Positions 36,101-48,000 of a stretch of DNA of 64,000 bases are shown here, in pieces (position 1 is the first letter of the stretch; each line of letters starts with the position of its first letter). The stretch spans positions 3,782,001 through 3,846,000 of the forward strand of contig JAPFBL010000255.1 of NCBI GenBank assembly GCA_026182355.1, read 5' to 3'. The DNA comes from Hermatobates lingyangjiaoensis (taxonomy: Eukaryota > Arthropoda > Insecta > Hemiptera > Hermatobatidae). The position numbers were made by a program, and so were the translations under genes. Under the pieces are notes generated by a model. The model was not told the origin of the DNA. It did no database searches and saw nothing but the letters and a program-made list of their open reading frames with translations.

Positions 36101-36107
36101 GTAAATA

Positions 36108-36178
36108 AGGATATTAAAGTAAACCCGAAACGGTGGGAACTAGATTTTTAATTTGAACCTGAAGAACTGACCGAGCAC
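36108..36178 (+). mobile_element. Family B element
   Basis: AAAGTAAACCCGAAACGGTG, then GGGAACTAGATTTTTAATTT, GAACCTGAAGAACTGACCGA. Follows the same order as 23.34 kb. Confidence 0.5.
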
Positions 36179-36222
36179 TAATAAACTTTTATTTGTTTTT
36201 ACTTCACGGTCGATATTTTTAT

Positions 36223-36224
<2 letters not shown>

Positions 36225-36270
<46 letters not shown>
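36225..36270. repeat. (TA)n tract
   Basis: Pure TA repeat between the family B copy and a T-rich low-complexity stretch (36385-36540). Confidence 0.95.
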
Positions 36271-36273
<3 letters not shown>

Positions 36274-36570
36274 TTCTTAAACAAGTCCCCAGTGATAACA
36301 GACAAGTTACTTTAAAAGCTTCTGAGGAAGCCCACATTTGGCTCCTGGGGGCACACTCGAAACCTGGCTTGAATTTAAATCGTTAGTTTTTTATATATTT
36401 ATTTTTTAATTTTTTTTTATTTATTTATTTTTTTTTTAATATTTTTTTATTTTTAATTGTTCTATATATTTTCTTTATTTTTTCTTTTCTTAACCTTTTT
36501 CTACCTTTCAAAAACATTTTTTTTTTTTTATTTTTGCTCTCGACTTCCTAGTTCCTTTTTTATTTGTCTC

Positions 36571-36764
36571 CTTTGCGGCAGCACTGCTTTAGCCCTCACC
36601 CTGTGAGTTCTTCAGTTGACTGTCGTCCCTCCGTCAATTCACTTCTTCTCCTGAGGACGACCGCCATTACGGTCGAAATATTGAAAAGTGAGTCTTTGTT
36701 GTGTTTCTGTTTATGTGTCACTGCTTATTTTAATTGTTATATATATATATATATATATATATAT
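36571..36764 (+). mobile_element. Family A element, best hammerhead-like motif, with (TA)n tail
   Basis: CTGAGGA (36651-36657), one C, then GACCG, CCATTA, CGGTC (a perfect five-base stem, six if the flanking C and G pair), then GAAATATT. Downstream are AAAAGTGAGTC and a T-rich stretch ending in (TA)n at 36739. In a hammerhead core CTGANGA joins stem II directly; here one base intervenes unless the C-G pair forms, so activity is uncertain. Compensating stem pairs across copies (GACCG/CGGTC, GAAC/GTTC, GAATT/AATTC) indicate the stem was selected. Confidence 0.65.
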
Positions 36765-36779
36765 TGATTTGAGACTACC

Positions 36780-36954
36780 GCCTAGAACCCTCAGTCGCAT
36801 TCCACTGGTACAGGTGAACGCACGTACCTCTTCTTCTTCCCTTCTGCTCTCTTCCTGACTACGAACTTCGAAATATCGATCCCGTAAGTTTTCCTGTTTC
36901 TTCTATGTGTTGTCTTTTTCCTTTATTTATCTGTCCGGTTTGGACTGTTTAGTC

Positions 36955-36990
<36 letters not shown>
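36780..36990 (+). mobile_element. Family A element with (TA)n tail
   Basis: CTGACTACGAACTTCGAAAT from 36855 keeps the stem (GAA with TTC) and GAAA, but CTGACTA deviates from CTGANGA. Then CCCGTAAGTTTTCCTG, TGTCCGGTTTGGACTG and (TA)n at 36959-36990. The TGTCC..GGAC tail is shared with 38.49 kb. Confidence 0.55.
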
Positions 36991-36992
<2 letters not shown>

Positions 36993-36994
36993 AC

Positions 36995-37115
36995 CCAAAG
37001 AACACACAGAAATGAAACAGAAACTCACTACTGTATTTGGATGTCCTCGTCATCAGGAAGATAGAAACGAGTCCCTCCGCAGGCAGACAACGACTGGTCG
37101 GTTGTCTTGAAGGTA
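36995..37115 (-). mobile_element. Family A element, opposite orientation
   Basis: On the minus strand CCTGATGACGAGGACATCC, then AAATACAGTAGTGAGTTT and CTGTGTGTTCTTTGG, ending at the (TA)n tract of 36959-36990. It therefore lies tail to tail with the preceding copy across a common (TA)n tract. Confidence 0.55.
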
Positions 37116-37119
37116 GATA

Positions 37120-38335
37120 TATATATAATAAAAAAAAAGGGAATATGAAAAAAATCTATTATAATCAGAATATATTATGTTATAATATTAAAACTAAAAT
37201 ATGAAATCATTTCACAGGACTCAAAAATTGTATAATTTAAATGTGAGGCATATTTTTATCTGGCAGTATGCTTCAACTGAAAGCATTTTATAATGAGTGA
37301 TTAATTAGTTTTAAGTAGGCACTCTTTTAATTAAAAGTCTGCGGCAGTATTAAAGTTCGGGGATGAATTTTTAATACGAGAATAATTTTATAAAAGACGA
37401 CGTTACTCATCTAAAGTTTACCAAAGACATTGCAATCACCACTTGATTCGATCTGAAAAAGATAGGCAAGCATTAACCTCGAACAAATAATGATATTTGT
37501 ACTTTAATTAAATAATTTATATTAAAGATTTTTTACCATTTTGAATTAGTATATGAAAGAAAGAGTACTATTTGAAGGTTAATTTTTGTTAAAATCTAAT
37601 AATTAGCTGGAAGAAGGGTTTGAGTTGGACTGACGGGTTGTTGGACAGGCGTCTGCATAATGATTATACAGTTAGCTGACTTATATGCAGGGTTGGGAAA
37701 GCAGGGTTGCGAGATCGATAGAAGCAGGTGTGAAGGACCCAGCTGCCTGTAGCATCCTCGTAGCTCTCACAAGCCGAGAGCATAATCTGCTACTGACACC
37801 TTCATAAACCATTCTGCAACATTCTCATAATGCATGCGTAGTATTCAACTGTGGCCAATGCATTAGCATATTGCTTTAAATTACCCTCACAACTGATACA
37901 CTTTTGATTGTACCACTGTCATCTCAATTACTGCTTGTAATTATAACTATATGCGGAAATAAATCTGTCAGTTTACTTCCGCATTTACTTATTTACCAAA
38001 CTTATTTGATTTACTTATTTAACACACTACTCATGGTGGATAGTTATTCCTTTGGAGGATTGTTCTAGGATATTTTTCGATGCATCGAAGGTTTAAAAGA
38101 AATGTGCGGCACTAGCTTAAAAGATGAGGGCGGCATTAGCGTAAAATTAAGGAACAATGCACCAAAGGCCGGAGAACTGAAAGGACAATGCCACAGTACA
38201 ATTCAAATACAATAAATTAAATTAAAAAATTAACAGAAGAATATAAAATTATAAAAAATAAATAATAAATCAAAGAAACGTAAAAAATAAAATAAATTTG
38301 AAACTAAAAAAAAAATAGTTTAAAATAAAAGAAAT
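37120..38335. other. Mostly AT-rich; one GC-richer patch
   Basis: 37620-37850 is richer in GC than its surroundings (for example AAGGACCCAGCTGCCTGTAG) but holds no good frame. No repeat partner was found. Confidence 0.4.
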
Positions 38336-38339
38336 AAAA

Positions 38340-38513
38340 TAAAACACAATAGTTAATTCCTATCTTTTAGTCTTCTCCTGATGACGAACAACAGTTCGAA
38401 ATATTAAATTTAGTAAGTGTGTATTTAATCTTTTTTCTGTGTCATCTTTTGTGTAATTTAAAGTTTTATAGTCCGTGTGGACCGTTTCTTCAATTTAGTG
38501 TATATATATATAT
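38340..38513 (+). mobile_element. Family A element with (TA)n tail
   Basis: CTGATGA (38378-38384), C, GAAC (38386-38389), AACA, GTTC (38394-38397), GAAATATT, then TTTAGTAAGTGTG. Further on AGTCCGTGTGGACCG resembles the tail at 36.93 kb, and (TA)n follows. This copy has intact CTGATGA, stem and GAAA. Confidence 0.65.
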
Positions 38514-38844
38514 ATGGAATTAAAGTATGCAGCAGCTTCTGCATTGACGACCTTTTTGCTGATGGCCTCGATAGCATCATTTTGTAACAAAATTTTTGAA
38601 CAAACAAACAGACAGACATTTTTCTAAGAGTGAATTCAGTTTCTTTAACGTATAAAACGTAATTATTACTTAAAATAAGTCAGTTCTAAGGAATATACAG
38701 ACAAAACCTTCTTTTTATTTATATAGAATACAACTACGAGTATAATTAGATGGGTAACAAGAAACAGTGATATATGCTACATAAATAATGAAATAAAAGA
38801 GTAGAAAATCTACCGATTGTAGCTGCTGCATACTTTAATTCCAT
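38514..38844. mobile_element. Short DNA-transposon-like element with 24-bp TIRs
   Basis: ATGGAATTAAAGTATGCAGC plus AGCT (38514-38537) is exactly inverted at 38821-38844. The 283-bp interior has no transposase; it includes CAAACAAACAGACAGACA. Size and exact terminal inverts fit a MITE. No target duplication is evident, and the left end abuts a (TA)n tract. The superfamily is not assigned. Confidence 0.65.
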
Positions 38845-39097
38845 TTGTCTTCAAGAAGATTTGCTGCCCACTTATACTAATATATATATACTAAATAAAA
38901 TATATATTATATATTTTATTATAATATATATTATATATTTATATTTAATATATATTATTATATATATATTTATAAATTATATATATATATATATATGTGA
39001 ATATATTTTAATTATATATACAGGAAAGGACAAATGTCCAGAAAGGGATGTTTGGGGAAACAAAGGAGTACAGTAAGAAAGAGTAAAAAACTGTCCG

Positions 39098-39640
39098 CTA
39101 GCTGTCAACCCTCTTAGAAGAAGCTATTGCCCTCGTAACGAAAGTATCAAGTTTGAAGAGAACGTTTCTAATGTTTATAATATTTGATCTATTAAATTTA
39201 ATTAGAGACGATTCAATAATATTTGTTAACAACATCAATTTTTCATAGGTAATAAATTTAGCTATTGACCAATCAATATGATGTTTTTCATTATTTATAT
39301 GCAGGAACTTTTTTCCTGTCTACTTACGTTGTGTTGGTGTTGTTTTACACGTGTTTTTAAAGATTTACCAGTTTGACTAATATAAATTTTATGGTAATTT
39401 TTGCACGGAATTTTATAAATACCACCGGACTCCAGTTCCCTGGGAGAGTTTTTTTTTTATTAACATAGTGCCCGCGTTATTATGTTTAGAAAACACTATA
39501 TTAAAATCAAGTTGTTTGGCTAATCTTGGGAGGGGATCCAGTGACTCATGATATGGTATAACTACAGAATTTGACAATGAACGGGGAGGTACAATGAACC
39601 AGTAACAATTTTATTCGGGTACCCTAAAGACTTTACTAAT
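39098..39640 (-). pseudogene. Penelope-like element GIY-YIG endonuclease relic (no. 2)
   Basis: On the minus strand SNSVVIPYHESLDPLPRLAK, then QLDFNIVFSKHNNAGTMLIK match the linker between reverse transcriptase and nuclease in Penelope-like proteins. After a frameshift in an A-run (about 39450), GGIYKIPCKNYHKIYISQTG then KSLKTRVKQHQ give the GIY and YIS(YIG-like) halves plus the conserved arginine helix. A second frame change follows near 39310; HIDWSIAKFITYEK continues the usual C-terminal region, ending at a stop at 39098-39100. This type has the compact nuclease (no insert between GIY and YIG), unlike relic 1, so two PLE lineages are present. Reverse transcriptase was not found upstream. 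Confidence 0.75.
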
Positions 39641-39644
39641 GGCC

Positions 39645-42600
39645 AATTACTTGATGATGGCTATCAAGGCATTGCAATTTGAAAATCTATGGCAATAAAA
39701 CGAGATGAATCAATTTGTATTATGATTAAAAAAATATACATTACAATTAACTAAAATTTTAATCACACCTCTGCTAGATAAATAATCAAACTGCAAAAAA
39801 AGTGAGTAATAAATTTCATTAACACATTAGGATTTAATATAAATAAAACACAATAATGATGCAGCTTTACTTTTATGAACTGTGTAAATTATGAATAAAT
39901 ATAATGCTAATAATGAAGCACTGGAGATAGTTTTAATTTAATATAAATGGTTTACAGAAAAGAATTGTGGACAGGTAAAGGTGATTATTATGGAATGCAA
40001 GACGACTGTAATTCTGACAACTGTGAGGGTAATTGGATGATTGAATGACTGTAATGAAGCAGAGTAATATTCGTACTATCGCAGTTTTATTGTGTTGGAG
40101 AATATCCTTAGGAAGCGGAAAATAAGGAAAAGCGGAGAATGGCTGATTGGGTCTGATTCGAGGGAATCGATAGGTCCTTGCCGCAGGCATCCCGTCTCCT
40201 TTCGCTTTCCTCTAACTCCATCAATTCATCTGCACATCCACTTCTTAGACCAATTTATATATTGCCTTCATCAAACCTATTGTCTTAGTTATTCAATGAC
40301 TCAATTCAAAACTGGTAACAATTTAATAAGCAATACTATACAGATTGATGTTTTATTATTAATTTGAATTGAAATCTCATTTGTGTTGGAGAAAATTGGA
40401 AAGGAATATATGATTTTTGGCACCACATTAATGAAACATTTTTATGCAACACCTGTGAATTGGAGAAGGATAAGTGATGGAATGGTCTAGTACTCTGCAG
40501 ATGAGAAAATGACCACCACTTTGTGTCCCGTTACTACAAAGTGAGCACTGCGCGGCAGCAGTTAACCCAATTCTTTTAAAGCGGCTTGAAGCTATTCATG
40601 TCCTGGTAATAATCTCAATGGCCAACAGAATCCAAACGAGGCATGATCTTTGATAGACACCGTAGATAGGGTGTGTGGAAAAGGTTCAGTCCTTACAGCC
40701 TAAGACTGTATTGCATTTTCCCAAATACAAAACAGACTTATAGTCTACTTTGAAAGTGGACTTTGGCCCAGGTTGGAGAAGGGTGTGCCAGGCTCGTAAG
40801 TGTCGCCTCTTTGTTGCCCCTGATTTTAATCTGACCAGCGACCCCTACAAAATCACCTCTTTTCCTGGTTCGCAGAGAAATTATAACATTTTTAATGTTA
40901 AAAGTAAACTCACACAAATATAATAAATCAGAGGAATACAATGCACACAGACGTAAATAAAAGACTCCAAAATTGTATTACTTTTTGCATGTAGGAAAAA
41001 TATATACAACCATTATAAATACATGTTAGACATTATGAAAACTTTTTTTATTTCCCATCCTAAATGTCTTATAGTATAACCAACCTGAATTGTAAAAAAA
41101 AAATCCGAATGTTCAATAAATTTTACAATAAAAAAATCCCACTTACTCTACATAATTATAACGCTTAATGTATGTATGTTAAATGGTGGTAGTAATGGTG
41201 TTCAACATTAGTACCAAAACACGTGGGATTGGAATTATCTTATCACCTATGTAGTTTTATATCCACCTGTTATCGATTTTTTACTGAAAATAATTTTGTT
41301 TGTAGATATGTGGGATTTGGTACCCACCCACACTTTGTGAAATATATACTATACACACCGTACATCCAATTTCATCTTAACTGCTCACCACCATAAGAGC
41401 AGTTAATCTAAGACCATAATCTATTTATTACAAATTGGAAAAAAAATAATTAACGAATGAAGGCCTTTAACAAATGGAAAGGGATTGACGAAAATAAATG
41501 TCAAGTCTACAATCATTTATTGTAGGATCCTTCGATCCATTTGTCAACATATTCTAAAAGATAACCACATATAAAATATAACTGATCTTTAGTCCTGAAA
41601 TACTTTCTATTTTGTATTTAACCTGGCTGATTGCAGTATATTTTACGGTGTATGCATTCAATCAATTTTACGATTTGATTTAATTCAAGATTGTAGTTTC
41701 ACCAAAAAAATAAAAAGCAGATGTAATAAAGTTTTTATAACCTTCCTTCCATTTATCAAATAATATGAAATAATAAAACAAAATCAATATTGAAAACATA
41801 TTGAGAGCTGCATGAATAAACAGTTTCTTGTAACTTTATAAAATATATAAATAGAAACAGCTGAGTAGGCCTCACAACGGTTACTCAACTGAAAAAAAAG
41901 ACCATAAATAACTGTTAAACATAATTGCAGAAAAAAAATTATAATTACTGACAGCAATTTGAGACATAAATTTGCAATTTCCTTTAACTTCAGTTCCATT
42001 CAACATCTCCTGACAGCAATGTGTTATACGTATTTCTTCACATTCAAACCTTTGAGTCCGGACAGTTGACAAGAATGAACCCTTAACTTATCTGCTCGTT
42101 GCTGGAGGTATTGAAGCCATACCCTCTCAGGGTTTTGAGGTTATGTTGGGTTATATCGAATTTCTCAGTCATAGCAATAGCAGCGTACCTCAGCTTCAGA
42201 GATTATGAAGTGAGGATACAATTAAAAGAGGCACCCCGCCCCTAATCGATGTGGCAGTTGGAAGTTGGTCTAAACTTCAGTTATCTCCAACTCACTTATT
42301 CTTTAATTAGCTTCCCTTTATAATATTTGTCTAGTCACTAGAATCTAATGCCATTGTGGAGGTTTCGACAAATATCAGCAGTTGCCAAGGATAGACCAAT
42401 TACTGTCTCAGTTTACATGTGTTGTTCCACTCTCCAGTCATATTGTTTTTTGATTTGTTAGAGCTATAAAATTTCTCGGCTTTGGCGAATTCATGATAGT
42501 TTACTATTAGCCTACCATATTAAGAGGGAAGATGTTGCTAAAAATAAGTTGCTACTTATACCTTGCCATAAATTCAAGAGGAAAAAATTACTTTAGTTTA

Positions 42601-43480
42601 TTTGTTGCCTGAGTCAACTTATTCAAACGAATAAGACTGCAGCTTTCTGCGTTCTGATGCATTCAATATTAATAAAGTAGGGTAAGTCTAGATATGAAAT
42701 GAGTACTGAAAAAAAGTAGGTATTGAATCTAACTTATTTGGTTACATGATATAATTTACCTTGTATGTAATAATAGTAAAAACTAATTTGAATTCATCTG
42801 CGTTTTTTTTTTAAATTTGAGGATATTTCCAAAATTTAAATTATAATTCTGGACGAAAGCAAATGTAATTTACCACAATAGGTAATGACATTTATTTTGT
42901 AATAACGAAACATTTCTTTTTGATTGTTGTGTACTTGCAAATACTTAAAATATAGACGAACATTGGCGTAGGTGCACAGTTTAAATACATAAATAATTAT
43001 ATATATATCACGAGCTATGTAAGCAGTTATTTAGCGAGCTATGTTACTCATGATTAGAGATGAAAAGAAACATTAAGTCTTCAGACACAAAAAGGATTTA
43101 ATCATACAACTAGTTTAGAAAGTACATTTCCAAATGCCTTTGCGATTATATCTCTTTAATATTTGAGGACTTAGTTCTTTTTTTCCACTCTAATCATGAA
43201 TTACATGCATGCAGAATTTTGAAAATACAATGAAAGAGGTTATGAACTCTTTGTCAAAAGCATCACTCTTTTGTTTAACTAACTATTGTTATAAAATCCC
43301 GTTATTATCCTCGTTTCCACGTCCAAACTTATAGGGCTTGGCATTTAGTGCTGTTCTAGTGGAATAAAGTGAGATGCATTTGTAATGTTGGCACTAATTT
43401 GAAATATTGACGAACCATTTCACCATGTTGATTCTGCATCTACAGTCCTACATTTATCTGGAGTCCATCCACATGTATTA
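39645..43480. other. AT-rich sequence without recognised gene
   Basis: Moderately GC-richer patches occur at 40090-40230, 40490-40700 and 40750-40870. Frames over them (40092-40367 plus, 40738-40941 minus) have no recognisable domain. Confidence 0.4.
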
Positions 43481-43489
43481 GACAAGAGA

Positions 43490-44210
43490 GCTCCGCCCTA
43501 GTGGGGCCATGCAGCTCTACCACAAGCTGTATTGGCTTATATAATCTACAGGTTCTTTGCACCAGGGGCAAAAAAGGCCACTGACCTTACCTGTAGCTAA
43601 GCAGGTTCAGTAGGACCTTTGGTCCGGAGTTATATCCGAATGTTTAAAATAAGTCGGTATTACGGGCGACGGGGGCCCATGGAGAAGTTCTCTCTCCATC
43701 CCACCGACTGAGGTTGGACTCGTAGTGGCTGTTAGTTCTCACCAAGTTGGGTAGACCCTTGTCACTGTATGAGAAGCAGTAACTCCGGGGAGCTAGAGAC
43801 CCCAAACTCTTACCAGTGGGAACGGACCTTGAACTCAGCTGATTGGACTGGACAGCTGGTACTTGCCTAGTAGCTAGACTAGGCTCTGGACAGGAGGTCA
43901 GAGTGGGGACGATTAGATACCACCCCTTCGAGCCCTTATATGTTCAGTTTACATAACTAGCACAGACCGGGTGGCGTTTAGCCAACGAGAGGTTTTAATC
44001 TCTCTCTATGAATCGTTTCTCTTGAGGAACTAACAACACTCCTCACAATGACGACCTGATGGGGTCCGATTAACTACTAGTAGCTAGCCCTGGTCCCGGA
44101 GTAACGGGCGTTGCCCTCTTCGGAGGGGGACGACCGAATCCAAAGGAATCCTATGGTAGTCCTAAAACTGTAAAGCACTGTAGGTTAGCCTGTCCACAAT
44201 ATTAGACAAG
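43490..44210. mobile_element. GC-rich, repeat-like block of unknown family
   Basis: About 700 bp of unusually GC-rich sequence with many CTAG tetramers and stop codons in the frames I read. It includes TGTAGCTAAGCAGGTTCAGT, GGGCGACGGGGGCCCATGG and CGGAGTAACGGGCGTTGCCC. At 44235 it is followed by the AGATTTTCTATCTCCCACAT block of SINE family 2. GC-rich, stop-filled sequence of this kind can be the 5' untranslated part of a non-LTR retrotransposon, but nothing here proves it. A structured RNA is an alternative. Confidence 0.35.
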
Positions 44211-44887
44211 AAGTGCAGGACTGATGGCTTTACTGATGAAAGATTTTCTATCTCCCACATGAAGAATCGAGGGTCAGTGTAAATTTTTTAAGAAGCCAAG
44301 CATTAGTTAATATGTTGCCTGAGTTACTTACTCTGAATCATTAAATACAACAATGGCAATTTATTGTTAAGATATATAGATATATAATTGATTTTTTTGT
44401 GACAGTCTACTTTGGTGTATAATCATAAACAGTAACAAACTACTACTGCTTATATGACATGTAACAGCCAATCAATACTTCTTCTTAGAGAGTGAAGACG
44501 TCTGTCTCAAATGTTTAAGCCTTTGCATCAAGCAGGGAATGTGAGAGTCGACTAATTTCTAATCTAAACACAACCTTAAGGATAGAAACTTAAGTTCGGG
44601 TGTTAGTAACAAAATGAAAAGAAGAAGAATTCAAATGAAGGCACACGTTTCACTTGAATTTCTTGTGCATTATAAAGGAAATAAATTTAAAATTAAAGTT
44701 TCAATAATGAATATGTACGTAATAATAAAATGTACATATGCATTTTATTTGTATTTATTATGATATGTCAACAATAAAAAGGGTATATATGAGAAGAAAC
44801 AAAAGGATTTGAAATGGGGAGCAGAAAACAATCTCTGTTACAATGAAAATGAAATGGCGGAAGCAATGGAAATGGAAATCCTGATGG

Positions 44888-45051
44888 TTAGGAACTGAAA
44901 TTGGAAGGTATAAGGGTGTGGGAAAGGAAGGAAATTGGAGCAGTAAGAGACTGTGACAATGAAGCGGAAGTAGCAGGGGCGAGAGGAATATGGTCCCAGA
45001 GCGGCGGTGAAATGGGAGGAGGTGCCCAGTGCAATGTCCAATGGTCATGGC
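44888..45051 (-). other. GC-richer island, candidate terminal exon
   Basis: On the minus strand an acceptor-like TTATGGCAG is followed by a frame reading HDHWTLHWAPPPISPPLWDH, then IPLAPATSASLSQSLTAPIS and FLSHTLIPSNFSS, ending at a stop at 44888-44890. The proline- and serine-rich composition is unlike local noise. Other frames on both strands are also open, which weakens the case. No family is recognised. It could be the last exon of a host gene or low-complexity DNA that happens to be open. Confidence 0.3.
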
Positions 45052-45054
45052 CTG

Positions 45055-48000
45055 CCATAATAGTCTTTAAACAATGCCCATCCTTTGCAATTAGCCTTAT
45101 CTTGAGTCTCTCTCTAAAGATAACTAATGTTAAAAACCTTGCATATCAAAGAATAAATGAACGTATTCCTTCCACTCTCAAGACTGATCTAAGAGATGAA
45201 AAGTTCATATCTTTGTTTATAATCCAGTCAGTTTCTCAAATTATTCCAACAGCCAGCAAATTCTTCATTTCCCAGAACAAATCATCATTTCAATTTATTC
45301 ATGCCTTCTCATCTGGATTATAAACAGTTAATTAAATATTTTTGCCTTTCAATATTGCTTTAATTAAAACGAAGGTAATTGAATTGCATCAAACAGAACA
45401 ATAGTCTAGAAATGGAAGGCAGTTCATATATGCCAAACTTGTTTTTCTCTAGATCGAGCAATATACATTTCCTTCAAGGATGTTTACCATTGAAGACAAA
45501 TCAATAGTGAATTCTTCTGGAACAGACAAAAGATTCTCTAATTCGAAACAATTTCGTCTTCCTGTCTCCTTTCATTCAATTACAGAGGTCGTTACTCACA
45601 TAGTAACACTCTCCTAAAGAAACATCTTCCTCTCTGTCAAATATTATGTCTTTTGCAAAGCGAAAAGTTTTCTTAACTATTGTTCAATCTTTTTTCAGTT
45701 GTACAAAAATAATGAAATGAATTTTATTAAATATTAGAAACAACTATATTAAAGTGATTAAATATTGAATTATACATATTTAATGGAAACATAATTATTC
45801 AATATTGAGCAATTAATATATTATTTAATAATATATGAATAAGCAATGAATTAATAATATTTTAATTAAATAATAATTTGATAATAATATATGAATATTA
45901 TAAACTGTTATATGAATATAACAGTTTCAATACGGAATCGTTCATGTAAAAAACTTTATGTAAACATTTTATGATGTTTGACTGATTAATATTTAAGGTG
46001 GTTCCGGTAAAAAAAATATTCAGGGACTATCATTTACCCAAAATAAATTTGGTGTCGAAACAGCTTCATAAGCATTTTGATAAAAGTTAATGAATAAAAA
46101 TAACAAGAGACACAGCTTCATAATTGCAAGGAAAACCTAAAAAAAGTTCAAGTTCGTAAACAAATTATGGTATAAAATTGAATTGAACGAGTTTTATCAT
46201 TTTAAACAAACTCATTATTTGGTATTTTAGCAATCCTTCATATATTAGTTCAGCACATGGGTGTTATTTCGTCAAATTTTAGTTGTTCTCTGCTAGAGCC
46301 CAGCTTTGCACGGAATTAAATCAAAAACTTGTACTTGGCAAAGGGAATGCATGATGTTTCAGATCCCAATCCGATTTGGTGGTTGAGTGTGATATAGCGG
46401 TCAGTCAGAGTTTGAACACAATTTAGGAGTTAGCAGGGACTGATAACTTTTTATTACTATTTTTTTTTATTGGATATTCATTTTATTATAGACAAAATTT
46501 CTATTTTGACATTGACATTCGTTCGTTTCCTTTATTCATTATTTTATACCACCAGAAGCGTTGTTTCAAGCAGTTTAGTTTATAAAGAATCTACCTGAAG
46601 TCATATTATATCTTACACCGTATTATTGTTTTTCATAGTCGCATCTCTCACCATTCTGTTATAAACTATTCATCATATCACGTCCCTTCTAAACTATTTC
46701 TTAATCAGATAATTTCAAATTTGACTTAACAGTTAAGTTATGAAAATTAGGTAATTTAATTTTATGAGTTATGTAAAAAAAAACATAATGAAAATTCGCT
46801 CCAAAACCTTACCAGTAAATTTAAAAACAATTTCATTTTTTTAATTTTGATAACATATAAAATAAACAGAAATGTATTTGTCTATTATCAATAAAAACAT
46901 TTTTTTTTTTAAAAAAAGTTAGTAGGATTAGTTTAGTTAGAAAACAAACACTGTTACTTTAGGTTAAACTTCATTCCTGATCAATGTTTTAATTTTTTCC
47001 TGGTAATATATTTTTTTAAGTTTTGTGCTTTAGTTATTCTAGTTTAATTTGAATAGATATTTAAACCCAAAATAGGGGAGTTGGTTTAATTTGCAATCTA
47101 ACTGACCACCAAAACTATTGATACCACCCTGGGTATTCATAATTAATATCTTTCTTCCTACACTTTTTCAAATGCGATCTCTGTATTCCTAGAATAAAAA
47201 AAAAATAATATATATTTCAGTGAAACTTGTCAATGCACATTAACAATCACAATTTTATGATAGATATATATAGGGAAGAATAATGTTATGTGATTATTAA
47301 AGACATTTGAGAGGAGCATTTAACATTCAAACATATGATGAAGGAAGCAAAATCAGACACCCTTGTGAACTTGTTATTTTGCAAATCTTAGTCGGATGTG
47401 ATTTATTATTTCTAATTGTGCTTAGCTGTATAATGAACAAGATTTACATGAATATATTGTGAATCGGTGCACAACAGTGAAATAGATAATATCATTTCAA
47501 TCATTAAATTTGGGTTTTTTATAAACCAACCTGATTGTGACAACGCATATGAAAACAACACAACTGGTATGATGGAATAATGACTGAAAAAAATCAACAA
47601 ATGTAATTTCAGAATATAAATTGTGTCGGTCATAGAAATAAATATATTATTATATATTGTATATATTATTATTATACCTGGTTTAATATGAGCTTATCAG
47701 GTAACCTAAGTTGATATGGGTGAAACCTGACAGAAACAGCTGCTGTCAATTCCTTGCTTGATTATCTTGAGTTAACTTTCAAGTTAATTATAAAGAAATG
47801 CTATTAATTTTAACTATATACATGTTTAAGGAATAATATTTCTGAGAATGTATTTTATTTATTGATTTCCTGAAATATTTATTTTATTTTCTCGAAATAA
47901 TGTCAATAAATAATATTGCATCCCTTTCTAGAGTGTATTAAATATTCGGCGCATAGGTGTGCCGTTAATTCAAAAAGATATGCAACTGAAATGTTTAATT

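Noticed and set aside
43590..43660. AGCTAAGCAGG-like stretch recalling the 5S rRNA internal promoter
   Set aside because: Only a short match. The rest of 5S rRNA does not follow, and no second promoter box is found at the right spacing.
44758..45323. Longest plus frame (44901-45323) and two minus frames over the same DNA
   Set aside because: The plus frame overlaps a better minus candidate and has no domain. Most of its length past 45060 is AT-driven.
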